Source of the DNA: Ignavibacteriaceae bacterium
GTDB taxonomy: Bacteria > Bacteroidota > Ignavibacteria > Ignavibacteriales > Ignavibacteriaceae
Assembly (NCBI GenBank): GCA_022865965.1
Contig: JALHTS010000641.1
Location: 1-5,268 of the forward strand
Direction of reading: 5' to 3'
Length of the DNA: 5,268 nucleotides
Each line of letters starts with the position of its first letter. Positions within the stretch are counted from its first letter, which is position 1. The notes beneath the pieces are model-generated. The model saw nothing but the letters and a program-made list of their open reading frames with translations, was not told the DNA's origin and did no database searches. Made by a program: the position numbers and the translations under genes. Of this stretch, positions 1-5,268 are shown piece by piece.

Positions 1-654
1 AAAGATTTTTGTAAGTAATGCAGGTACATTTGCAGGACCACCGTTACATTGATGCAATGGTAATCCTATAAAAAACAGATTTTTAGAAGTCGTTCTGAAT
101 GCAATGTTGCCGAGTGCAATTCCATCTCTATCATAGAGATCATAAATATTTTCAGCAATTATTGAATTTGGTGTATATGATCTTGCAAATGCAATAGTTA
201 CAGAAGTTTCTAAGGCAGGAAAATCAAAATCATTTTCTGGTGATGGAACAACATCAGCACCTAAAAGCAAATAGCCGTTCCCTAAAATACCACTTACACT
301 ATCTATCGGCAGAAATCCCTGCAATGATGAAAGATCAAATAAGAATGTTGAACTTGAAGCCTGGAATGTCATTGAGAATGCAATTTTGCCATTTGCTTGC
401 GTAAACTTTTCAGTTATGATGTTCAATAAATCTAAACGTGGATTTGAACCAGCATACCAAAAAATATATTTGAACAATTTTAATGTTTCTAAAATCGTAA
501 CCGATTCAAATGCGACTGAATTATTAGCAAGATCAAATACATCAAACTTTCCTGCCAAAGCACTATCATTCATTGTTGAAAAAATCTGATTATAAAATTG
601 CGCAGCCACAATGTCTGAAGTAGAACTTCTCAAGTCATCAAATATTAATACTTC
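1..654 (-). other. Rossmann / class I amidotransferase-like domain within the lipoprotein (residues ~303-520)
   Basis: The segment opens with a hydrophobic strand ending in two aspartates (EVLIFDD, 303-309). A helix follows (AAQFYNQIF), then a second strand (KFDVFDL), and then YIFWYAGSN (365-373) leading into the helix LDLLNIITEKF and the strand GKIAFS (391-396). The visible part ends with a strand pair at 485-502 (NIAFRTTSKNLFFIGLPL). This order resembles the amidotransferase-like domains found in large secreted FCB proteins. No cysteine occupies the elbow region, so a structural or ligand-binding role is more likely than hydrolysis. The fold is assigned by eye. Confidence 0.45.
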
Positions 655-1560
655 ACCCTTTGGTTTTTGAACATACCACATTGAAGAAGTATCTGGTAAT
701 TGAATGATATCAGAAGAAGCGCCCGAAAGATCGGAAGCTCTAATAAAGATTTTATTATTTCCATTTAGAACTAATCCCAAAAGTTTTTCTGAATGCACAT
801 TTTGCGGAGAAGCGTTTATTAAAATTTCAACTTCGGGATTTTGGTCGTCTAAATTAATTCCTCGCAAGGTTACTAATCGAACGCTTCCCGGAATTGAAAC
901 AAAATTGTTTGTGTCATTCAAGGCAATCTGAATTTCGGTGATTGATTCATCTCCATCAAGATCAGAAGCATTCCATGCAATTGTGATTACCGGAAAAGAT
1001 GTATCCGGTAAAAATGATAATTCATTCCAACTAAGCACAGGTGAACTGTTCTTGATTGGGAATAAAGTTGATGCCGGTGTTGGATCAATCAAACCAAGAT
1101 CGTAATAAGTTTCACCGTTATCAAAAACACCATTATTATTTCCATCGACAAATGGTTCCGGTCCAAAATCAATTCCATTTTGAAAAATCTTCGAATCATA
1201 TTTTCCATTTCCTTGAGCATCCACAGCCGATACTAAAAATCTATAAGTTGTGTCGGAAGTTCCAATTGGTAAAGAGAATGTGCTGTCATTTTTTGTGGTA
1301 AAAGTCCATTTTGTATCAATACCTTCCCAAATAAAATAATAACCAATAACTAAACCGTCTGGATCATCACCCCACCAATGAACTCTTAACCTGCTTAGCT
1401 GTTGTGAAACCGTTGAGTCAGGATATAAGAACATTCCTGTCTCCGGAGGTAAGTTTCCTTGAGGTTGATCAGGAAACTCCTCCGAACAGGAAATAAAAAA
1501 CATTAATCCTAATGAAATAAGAAGAAAGAAATATTTGTATGATGATTTGAATTTTTCCAT
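1..1560 (-). CDS. Surface lipoprotein with Fn3/Ig-like regions and an amidotransferase-like domain (3' end cut by window edge)
   Basis: My translation from the ATG at 1560-1558 stays open for 520 codons to base 1 with no stop. The N-terminus is a lipoprotein signal: Lys3, Lys5 and Lys9, a hydrophobic core at about 10-23, and lipobox FISC with Cys25, followed by Ser-Glu-Glu. Acidic residues after the lipid cysteine recall surface-export signals of Bacteroidota lipoproteins (inference). Residues 32-122 look like an Fn3/Ig-like domain (DDPDG at 65-69, YRFLVSAVDAQGNG near its end). An EF-hand-like loop lies at 139-150, and a second Ig-like region at about 159-280 has DLDGDE. From about 303 (EVLIFDD) to 520 the alternating strand/helix pattern resembles the class I amidotransferase/DJ-1 fold, with YIFWYAGSN at 365-373 where a nucleophile elbow might sit. 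Only Cys25 and Cys505 are visible, so catalysis is unlikely. The final segment (NLFFIGLPL) resembles the last strand of that fold, so the stop is probably near. Met20 is a possible alternative start but would destroy the signal. It follows the 703-residue gene by 42 bases. Exact function unknown. Confidence 0.9.
   Translation of the reverse strand, partial: MEKFKSSYKYFFLLISLGLMFFISCSEEFPDQPQGNLPPETGMFLYPDSTVSQQLSRLRVHWWGDDPDGLVIGYYFIWEGIDTKWTFTTKNDSTFSLPIGTSDTTYRFLVSAVDAQGNGKYDSKIFQNGIDFGPEPFVDGNNNGVFDNGETYYDLGLIDPTPASTLFPIKNSSPVLSWNELSFLPDTSFPVITIAWNASDLDGDESITEIQIALNDTNNFVSIPGSVRLVTLRGINLDDQNPEVEILINASPQNVHSEKLLGLVLNGNNKIFIRASDLSGASSDIIQLPDTSSMWYVQKPKGEVLIFDDLRSSTSDIVAAQFYNQIFSTMNDSALAGKFDVFDLANNSVAFESVTILETLKLFKYIFWYAGSNPRLDLLNIITEKFTQANGKIAFSMTFQASSSTFLFDLSSLQGFLPIDSVSGILGNGYLLLGADVVPSPENDFDFPALETSVTIAFARSYTPNSIIAENIYDLYDRDGIALGNIAFRTTSKNLFFIGLPLHQCNGGPANVPALLTKIF
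1111..1146 (-). other. EF-hand-like calcium loop in the lipoprotein (residues 139-150)
   Basis: DGNNNGVFDNGE fits the 12-residue EF-hand loop pattern: Asp at 1, Asn at 3 and 5, Gly at 6, a hydrophobic residue at 8, Asp at 9 and Glu at 12. No flanking EF-hand helices are evident, so it is closer to isolated calcium loops in secreted proteins. Calcium binding is inferred from the ligand pattern. Confidence 0.6.
1486..1560 (-). other. Lipoprotein signal peptide and lipobox (residues 1-25)
   Basis: The n-region carries three lysines, the h-region is KYFFLLISLGLMFF, and the lipobox is F-I-S-C with Cys25 encoded at 1488-1486. Phe at -3 is tolerated in Bacteroidota lipoboxes. The residues after Cys are S-E-E, with no Asp at +2 to suggest inner-membrane retention. 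Outer-membrane or surface anchoring is therefore expected. Confidence 0.82.
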
Positions 1561-1602
1561 TTCTTACTTTTTAATTGTTCATTGTAAATTGTGCATTGTT
1601 CA
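1561..1602 (-). promoter_or_regulatory. Leader of the lipoprotein gene: AT-rich, no clear Shine-Dalgarno
   Basis: Read on the coding strand, the bases just before the ATG at 1560 are AATTAAAAAGTAAGAA, without an AGGAGG-like element; AAGTAAG is at best weak. A-rich leaders of this kind are usual in Bacteroidota, where translation often starts without a strong anti-Shine-Dalgarno pairing. I found no TAnnTTTG-type -7 element here or in the end of the preceding gene. This favours transcription by read-through from upstream. Confidence 0.45.
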
Positions 1603-1606
1603 TTAC
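1573..1606. repeat. Heptamer-periodic repeat between two genes, overlapping a stop codon
   Basis: On the + strand the units are aattgtt (1573-1579), cattgta (1580-1586), aattgtg (1587-1593), cattgtt (1594-1600) and a partial cattac (1601-1606). The core [a/c]attgt[n] recurs every 7 bases. The first four units also form two 14-mers matching at 12 of 14 positions. The array fills most of the 42-base spacer between the 703-residue gene and the lipoprotein gene. Its last unit supplies the TAA stop (1605-1603) of the upstream gene. I see no hairpin, so it is unlikely to be an intrinsic terminator. Its role is unknown. Confidence 0.8.
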
Positions 1607-3714
1607 TTAACGAGCATCATCTTTTTAATTTGAGTAAAACCATTTGAATCTATTTTATATAAATAAATTCCCGATGATAGTTTTGTTGCATCAAAGTTGA
1701 CTGTGTGAGCACCTGCAGCTTTAAAGTCGTTAACTAAAGTTGCAACTTCCTGTCCAAGTATGTTAAATACTTTTAATGTTACTAATCCTTCTGTTTGTAT
1801 TGAGTAATTAATTTTTGTACTTGGATTAAAGGGATTTGGATAATTCTGTGCAAGCTTATATTCATAAATAGTGTTTGCATCATCTTCAACATCGGTAACA
1901 TAATTAACAAAATCAGCATCAGTTCTGGGGAAGAGCTTATAATTGTAAAAAGTATAATACATTATACCAATAAGTTCATCCATTGAATCACCTACCAACA
2001 CCCTTATTGGAACAAACTCAAGTGATGCATCCCAGAAATTATGATATTGATGATTTCCATCTTGTAACTCTACCCTTGTATTAACAGTGCTGGTATCAGC
2101 TATAAGAATTTCACCATAATTATAATTAGTTGGTGGCACATAAGGACCAGCTCCTCCATCAGCATTTTCATCTGTAACAGTTACATCTGAATATTTTACC
2201 AGTACACCCTCCCATTGTTCTGCCGATACAGATCCGCCAATTTTATTGCTTATATCTGCAGTAGAGATAGACTGTGGCACAGGTAGTGGATTACCAGTTG
2301 AATTAACCGTAATATTTGACGGACTGTTAATTCCTGTAATATTTGTAAAACCAAAGTTATCAATTACAGTACCTGTTACAGTTACATCATCACCTTTATT
2401 TAACAATAAAGTTTCTGTTCCATTAATTCTTATTCCGCTCCATGGACCGGTTCCATTTTGTATTATAACTTGTGCTCCTAAAGGGATATCAGAAGTATCA
2501 GCAGTTACAATCCCGCTTACAGTAACTTCATAATTATTGTACGCACTATAACCACCACCAAAAGGACTGTATTGAACATCCTGAATTGTCAATGATCTGT
2601 CCAGTACAAGATAAAAATAACGACTTCTTGCTGTGTCGGATGGAGTTGTTGCGGTATTGCTCTGATTATCTGTTGCCTGCAAAAAGTAATCAATTATACA
2701 GGAATCCGGTTGAGATGGAATGACCGCCTGAAAAGTAGTATCGGTTAGATTTGTCATTGCAACTTCTACATTAGTTCCGGAATTTTTTCTCCAGTATAAT
2801 TTTGCATTTGCAACCGTTCCGTCAGGATCCTTAATATTTGCAGTAACCGTAACGTTTTGACCAGGTGTAACTAAAACTTGATCTCTTGTAATATTAGTAA
2901 TTGAAGGTGGCAATTGTGACACTTTAACATCAGAGGTAAAAGATGGATTGATTGTAATGCCACCAGATCCAGCGCTTCTTGTTTCAATGTATCCACGAAT
3001 ATATTCCAATACAGTTCCATCTGCTGGAGCATTTTGTTGATAATAGTAATTGGATTTTGTTCCCACATTTAGCGTCAGATTATTTGAATCGAAAATATAA
3101 AAACCACCACTCGTATTTCTATTGAATGTTGTAACATTTCTTATTATAACATAAGCACCTTCCCACTTTTCAGCAATCGCTTTATTTTCATCACTTCCTA
3201 AAACTTTTAATGAATCAATAGTCAGTTCTACAGGCTGTGGTCTTGTTTTAAAGTCAATTACTTCATTTCCTGTAAAATCTGTTAATATTAGCTCTGTAGT
3301 TTTCTGTGTAGTAGTTGCATATTCATATACTCTTCCAGTAACGGTTATAACAGTACCTGAATCCAATAAAGCAAAAGCAGGATAACTTGAAGCATTTTCT
3401 ATTAATACAAGTAATCCAGACCAGTCTATTTCGGTTGTATCTTGTAAATAAAATCCAGCAGAGCCACCACCGACATACATCAAAACACCACTATCTGGGT
3501 CTGCAGCTTTATATGGTGGCATCATCACAATACCAGTAACAACTACTGTATCAAGGTTTAAAGAAGGTGCTTTGTCGTCAGTGAAATAAACTAAAAGCGA
3601 ATCTGGATTTTGATATTGAATATCCCTGATTGAAACTTCAGGATAAACCTGAGCGAAAACGTTCATCGAAAGAATGAACATAACTGCAAACATCAAAAAT
3701 AATTTAGTTCTCAT
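1603..3714 (-). CDS. T9SS-secreted protein with duplicated beta-rich module and central Ig-like domain
   Basis: This is a complete 703-residue secreted protein. Residues 1-21 form a Sec signal peptide (Arg2, Lys4, hydrophobic core, probable cleavage VFA|Q after Ala21). A beta-rich module occupies about 27-262 and a second related copy about 375-601. Shared landmarks are I-x-D-[IV]-Q-Y, V-[TS]-G-I-V, W-S-G, VTG-x-V and AE-[KQ]-WEG. An Ig-like domain lies between them at about 269-368 (PPSITNI, DPDGTVANAKLYW, IDYFLQATDN). The C-terminal 80 residues are a type A T9SS sorting domain with NYPNPFNPST at 624-633. By analogy the protein is exported across the outer membrane, its tail removed, and it is anchored or released. 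The modules resemble OB-like beta-barrel domains that accompany extracellular nucleases and lamin-tail proteins, but no nuclease or other catalytic domain is present. Binding or scaffolding is therefore the best guess. The only cysteine is Cys339. The start is fixed by the signal peptide and by an AGGA site 7 bases upstream. It sits 12 bases after the upstream gene, suggesting co-transcription. Confidence 0.95.
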   Translation of the reverse strand: MRTKLFLMFAVMFILSMNVFAQVYPEVSIRDIQYQNPDSLLVYFTDDKAPSLNLDTVVVTGIVMMPPYKAADPDSGVLMYVGGGSAGFYLQDTTEIDWSGLLVLIENASSYPAFALLDSGTVITVTGRVYEYATTTQKTTELILTDFTGNEVIDFKTRPQPVELTIDSLKVLGSDENKAIAEKWEGAYVIIRNVTTFNRNTSGGFYIFDSNNLTLNVGTKSNYYYQQNAPADGTVLEYIRGYIETRSAGSGGITINPSFTSDVKVSQLPPSITNITRDQVLVTPGQNVTVTANIKDPDGTVANAKLYWRKNSGTNVEVAMTNLTDTTFQAVIPSQPDSCIIDYFLQATDNQSNTATTPSDTARSRYFYLVLDRSLTIQDVQYSPFGGGYSAYNNYEVTVSGIVTADTSDIPLGAQVIIQNGTGPWSGIRINGTETLLLNKGDDVTVTGTVIDNFGFTNITGINSPSNITVNSTGNPLPVPQSISTADISNKIGGSVSAEQWEGVLVKYSDVTVTDENADGGAGPYVPPTNYNYGEILIADTSTVNTRVELQDGNHQYHNFWDASLEFVPIRVLVGDSMDELIGIMYYTFYNYKLFPRTDADFVNYVTDVEDDANTIYEYKLAQNYPNPFNPSTKINYSIQTEGLVTLKVFNILGQEVATLVNDFKAAGAHTVNFDATKLSSGIYLYKIDSNGFTQIKKMMLVK
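1606..1845 (-). other. Type A T9SS C-terminal sorting domain (residues 624-703)
   Basis: The tail has the classic order: NYPNPFNPSTKINYSI (624-639), LKVFNILGQEVATLV (647-661), LSSGIYLYKI (679-688), and a final Lys-Lys-Met-Met-Leu-Val-Lys. This matches the Por secretion tail family recognised by the type IX outer-membrane translocon and usually cleaved by its sortase. It is complete, with no frameshift. Confidence 0.95.
1912..2592 (-). repeat. Second copy of the internal beta-rich module (residues 375-601)
   Basis: Landmarks are LTIQDVQY (375-382), VTVSGIV (397-403), WSGI (425-428), LLNKGDDVTVTGTV (437-450) and AEQWEG (498-503). The copy contains the distinctive ADGGAGPYVPPTNYNYG segment (518-534), which is absent from the first copy. 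Divergence is high, so the duplication is old and seen only at protein level. Confidence 0.7.
2929..3636 (-). repeat. First copy of the internal beta-rich module (residues 27-262)
   Basis: Landmarks parallel the second copy: VSIRDIQY (27-34), VVVTGIV (57-63), WSGL (98-101), LLDSGTVITVTGRV (116-129) and AEKWEG (181-186). The spacing between landmarks drifts from 348 to 317 residues along the pair, so the first copy has longer loops. It holds a glycine-rich turn VGGGSAG (81-87). Confidence 0.7.
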
Positions 3715-3726
3715 TTTATTTTCCTA
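3715..3726 (-). promoter_or_regulatory. Ribosome binding site and 12-base junction before the 703-residue gene
   Basis: On the coding strand the junction reads TAA (stop of the upstream gene), then TAGGAAAATAAA, then ATG. AGGA (3725-3722) lies 7 bases before the start, a good Shine-Dalgarno by position. The upstream stop is backed by an immediate in-frame TAG. There is no room for a promoter, which supports co-transcription, and translational coupling is possible. Confidence 0.75.
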
Positions 3727-5268
3727 TTATTTAACAATTAAAAATTTTCCTGTTTTAATAATTCCGTTCGATAAATTCTTTACAGAAAATAAAAACAACC
3801 CTGTTGCAATTGCCTGATCGTTATCAGTTACTAAATCCCAGGCGTGCTCACCGCCAGCAAATTTTTGTTTATCATCGCTTGCATAATTTTCGAACCATCG
3901 CGTATCCGAACCATTACTCAAAGCATCGTGTGATAGTCTTTTTACAACATCACCTGCAAGAGTATAAATAGTAATTTCGCACTCAGTCGGTAGATTATAA
4001 AAATAAATCTTTCTAAGTCTTTCTGAAACGCCATCCCAAACTGCATTTCCATAATATGGATTCGGATACACTCCTACTTCAACATTTTCATCTTCCACAG
4101 CAGGAGTCCCGGGAATTATTCTTTCATAATTTGCTATTGCGCTTGATTCAAGTACATCAAGTTCATTTTCCGGATCGCCTTCATCAAAAGCTGTTACTGA
4201 AAAAACATATTGCCAGCCATTTAATAAGTTTCCAATTTCGAATTTGTAATAATAATTTGTAGTGTCGTTAGGAAAAGTAATTGGTTCATCTAATCTTACA
4301 GCAGAAAAACCGGTATTAAATCCAATGTCGTTTCCGGTACTATCAAACTCAGCCAATATCACTAAAGATTTCTGAAGATCTTGAGCCAGTGTTAGATCAA
4401 ACCCGGCTTGAGTTCTATAAAGTTTATATCCTTCAAAATCTTGTTTACCGGAAATCGGATCAACAGAAAGCTCTGAACGTTTATCCCAATAAATTGTAGC
4501 TTTCTGATTATCTGGCACAACTTTTACTTTAGGAGTTGTTGGCGGTGTTGGAAGAATATAGCGTGTAATTTTTCCGTTACCGTCCAAATCTTCATTCAAA
4601 TCCAAAATACCATTTCTATTTCGATCTTCACCATAATAAGCACGCAATGCCCAATCAGCACTTAAATAAAGATTTGTCTTCTGTTCTTCTGTATCTAATG
4701 AAGCGAGATCATCACCATATTTTTTTGCTGTTACTATTGCAAATACAACGTTAATTGAATCACCTGGAGCTATTGAATGAAAAGGTCCCTGTGTAATCAT
4801 TATAGATCTGTTTGATGGTGTCACTAATGACGAAGGGTCGATACCATCCAACCACCTATTAGATCCACCGAAATATCCTTGCATTTTGGAATATCTGGCA
4901 ATATCATCTTGTGGCGCAAAAAAGTTTGGATCATCGGTATTTCTAAACTGCCAGCTTACAAAGTTAACAGTGGAAACAGAATCACCATTTAGTAATATTT
5001 GTTTTGCCAATCTTGGTTCTGCTCCAAGAAATTGAACACCAATATAGCTATCCGTAAAACCCGGGTCACCGTTTGAATCAAACTCGTAAGCAATTTTAAT
5101 AGAATCATTATACCCGTTTCCACCTTTATTATAGAATGCACTTCCAGATGGTCTGCCGGTAATTTTTGTATTACGCACTACCGCATCAGTCCATAACCCA
5201 ACGTAAATGCTGTCAAGGTATTTGCTTGATGTATTTTTAATTGTGTAATTCATTATCACAAAAAAATC
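3727..5268 (-). CDS. Large T9SS-secreted protein with calcium loop and Fn3 domain (5' end cut by window edge)
   Basis: Only the C-terminal 513 residues are present. The frame remains open to the window edge: the three codons before a GTG at 5259-5257 read Asp-Phe-Phe. That GTG and the nearby ATG (5254-5252) lie inside a beta-strand (FFVIMNYTIKN) and no signal peptide follows, so neither is the real start. Numbering the GTG codon as 1, residues 1-180 are a conserved extracellular region (DSIYVGLWTDAVVRNT, FYNKGGNGYNDS, EFDSNGDPGFTDSYIG) that I recognise from long sorting-tail proteins of Bacteroidota/Ignavibacteria relatives, with no known reaction. A calcium-loop segment spans 212-231, followed by a Pro/Thr linker (ILPTPPTTP). 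An Fn3-like domain lies at about 244-380 (DFEGYKLYR, YVFSVTAFDEGDP). The tail at 397-510 has VYPNPYY and ends GKFLIVK, a variant T9SS sorting domain. It is the first visible gene of the likely operon, 12 bases ahead of the next. It is probably an exported surface or matrix protein; substrate unknown. Confidence 0.92.
   Translation of the reverse strand, partial: DFFVIMNYTIKNTSSKYLDSIYVGLWTDAVVRNTKITGRPSGSAFYNKGGNGYNDSIKIAYEFDSNGDPGFTDSYIGVQFLGAEPRLAKQILLNGDSVSTVNFVSWQFRNTDDPNFFAPQDDIARYSKMQGYFGGSNRWLDGIDPSSLVTPSNRSIMITQGPFHSIAPGDSINVVFAIVTAKKYGDDLASLDTEEQKTNLYLSADWALRAYYGEDRNRNGILDLNEDLDGNGKITRYILPTPPTTPKVKVVPDNQKATIYWDKRSELSVDPISGKQDFEGYKLYRTQAGFDLTLAQDLQKSLVILAEFDSTGNDIGFNTGFSAVRLDEPITFPNDTTNYYYKFEIGNLLNGWQYVFSVTAFDEGDPENELDVLESSAIANYERIIPGTPAVEDENVEVGVYPNPYYGNAVWDGVSERLRKIYFYNLPTECEITIYTLAGDVVKRLSHDALSNGSDTRWFENYASDDKQKFAGGEHAWDLVTDNDQAIATGLFLFSVKNLSNGIIKTGKFLIVK
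3730..4071 (-). other. Variant T9SS C-terminal sorting domain (residues 397-510)
   Basis: It begins GVYPNPYYGNAVWDG rather than the canonical NYPNPFNPST. It continues with KIYFYNLPTECEITIYTLAGDVVKRL (in two strands, 417-442), then an insert of about 25 residues, then AWDLVTDNDQAIATGLFLFSV and GKFLIVK. The core order of a Por tail (YPNP, I-T-I-Y-x-L-x-G, A-x-G-[LI]-[FY], final Val-Lys) is kept. The domain is longer than the usual 75-80 residues. Confidence 0.8.
4567..4626 (-). other. EF-hand/dockerin-like calcium loop pair (residues 212-231)
   Basis: DRNRNGILDLNE has EF-loop ligands at positions 1, 3, 5, 9 and 12 with Gly at 6. It is followed directly by DLDGNGKI, the first half of a second loop (D-x-D-x-N-G-x-I). 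The segment sits at the boundary between the N-terminal region and the Pro/Thr linker, where a calcium site could rigidify the joint. Binding is inferred from pattern only. Confidence 0.65.

Noticed and set aside
386..589. Short + strand open frame of 67 codons
   Set aside because: It lies wholly antisense to the lipoprotein frame, whose codons read as a coherent secreted protein; no signal, domain or ribosome site supports it.
704..931. Short + strand open frame of 75 codons
   Set aside because: Antisense shadow of the lipoprotein gene with no recognisable product.
1056..1301. Short + strand open frame of 81 codons, rich in His, Gln and Phe
   Set aside because: Composition is that of an antisense frame across Asn/Asp/Gly-rich coding sequence; it is fully covered by the lipoprotein gene.
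1439..1451. Short palindrome ctccggag as a possible terminator or site
   Set aside because: It is inside the lipoprotein coding region near codons 38-41, with no U-tract and no useful loop.
1571..1603. Ten-codon mini-ORF (MNNAQFTMNN) whose ATG overlaps the stop of the 703-residue gene as TAATG
   Set aside because: Its codons are entirely the heptamer repeat, it has no dedicated ribosome site, and it is out of frame with the lipoprotein. It is most simply a by-product of the repeat, although leader-peptide coupling cannot be excluded.
2173..2187. Near-palindrome tgtaacagttaca, with a close copy at 2374-2388, resembling an operator pair
   Set aside because: Both copies lie inside coding sequence and encode the recurring Asp-Val-Thr-Val-Thr strand of the duplicated modules; protein-level repetition explains them.
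2246..2533. + strand open frame of 95 codons with a hydrophobic, Val/Thr/Pro-rich product
   Set aside because: It mirrors VTVTG beta-strand codons of the 703-residue gene on the other strand; the hydrophobic look is a by-product and no start site or family match is seen.
2871..3068. - strand open frame of 65 codons in another frame of the 703-residue gene
   Set aside because: Overlaps a well-supported domain-bearing frame on the same strand and shows no conserved features.
4056..4262. + strand open frame of 68 codons, Leu/His-rich
   Set aside because: Antisense to the sorting tail and Fn3-like region of the right-hand gene; no independent support.

Overview
The window is AT-rich and encodes three collinear minus-strand genes, all for exported proteins. 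The middle gene ends in a textbook Por-type sorting tail (NYPNPFNPSTKINYS ... GIYLYKI ... MMLVK), the signal of type IX secretion (T9SS). That tail style, the FAQ-type signal peptidase site, the Fn3/Ig-like modules and the AT-rich leaders lacking strong Shine-Dalgarno sites all point to the Bacteroidota/Ignavibacteriota (FCB) group. The tail wording resembles Ignavibacteria-like lineages most, but that placement is inferred from memory of the family and no marker gene is present.

Layout in transcription order (right to left): (1) 5268-3727, the C-terminal 513 residues of a large secreted protein whose true start lies beyond the right edge. It has a conserved beta-rich region, a calcium-loop (EF-hand/dockerin-like) segment, an Fn3-like domain and a variant T9SS tail (VYPNPYY). 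(2) After a 12-base gap holding an AGGA ribosome site, 3714-1603 is a complete 703-residue protein. It has a signal peptide, two copies of a beta-rich module around a central Ig-like domain, and a canonical T9SS tail. (3) After a 42-base gap filled mostly by a 7-base periodic repeat, 1560-1 is a lipoprotein precursor with a lipobox at Cys25, two Fn3/Ig-like regions, an EF-hand-like loop and a Rossmann/amidotransferase-like C-terminal domain. It runs open for 520 codons to the left edge, probably stopping shortly beyond it.

The tight spacing, shared strand and lack of a visible promoter or terminator between genes suggest one transcription unit. It would deliver two T9SS-exported proteins and one lipid-anchored protein to the cell surface, plausibly as an adhesive, scaffold or substrate-binding set. 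No catalytic residues are recognisable in any of the three, so their biochemical role stays open. No RNA genes, insertion sequences, CRISPR arrays or defence genes are visible. The only intergenic stretches are 3715-3726 and 1561-1602; everything else is coding on the minus strand.
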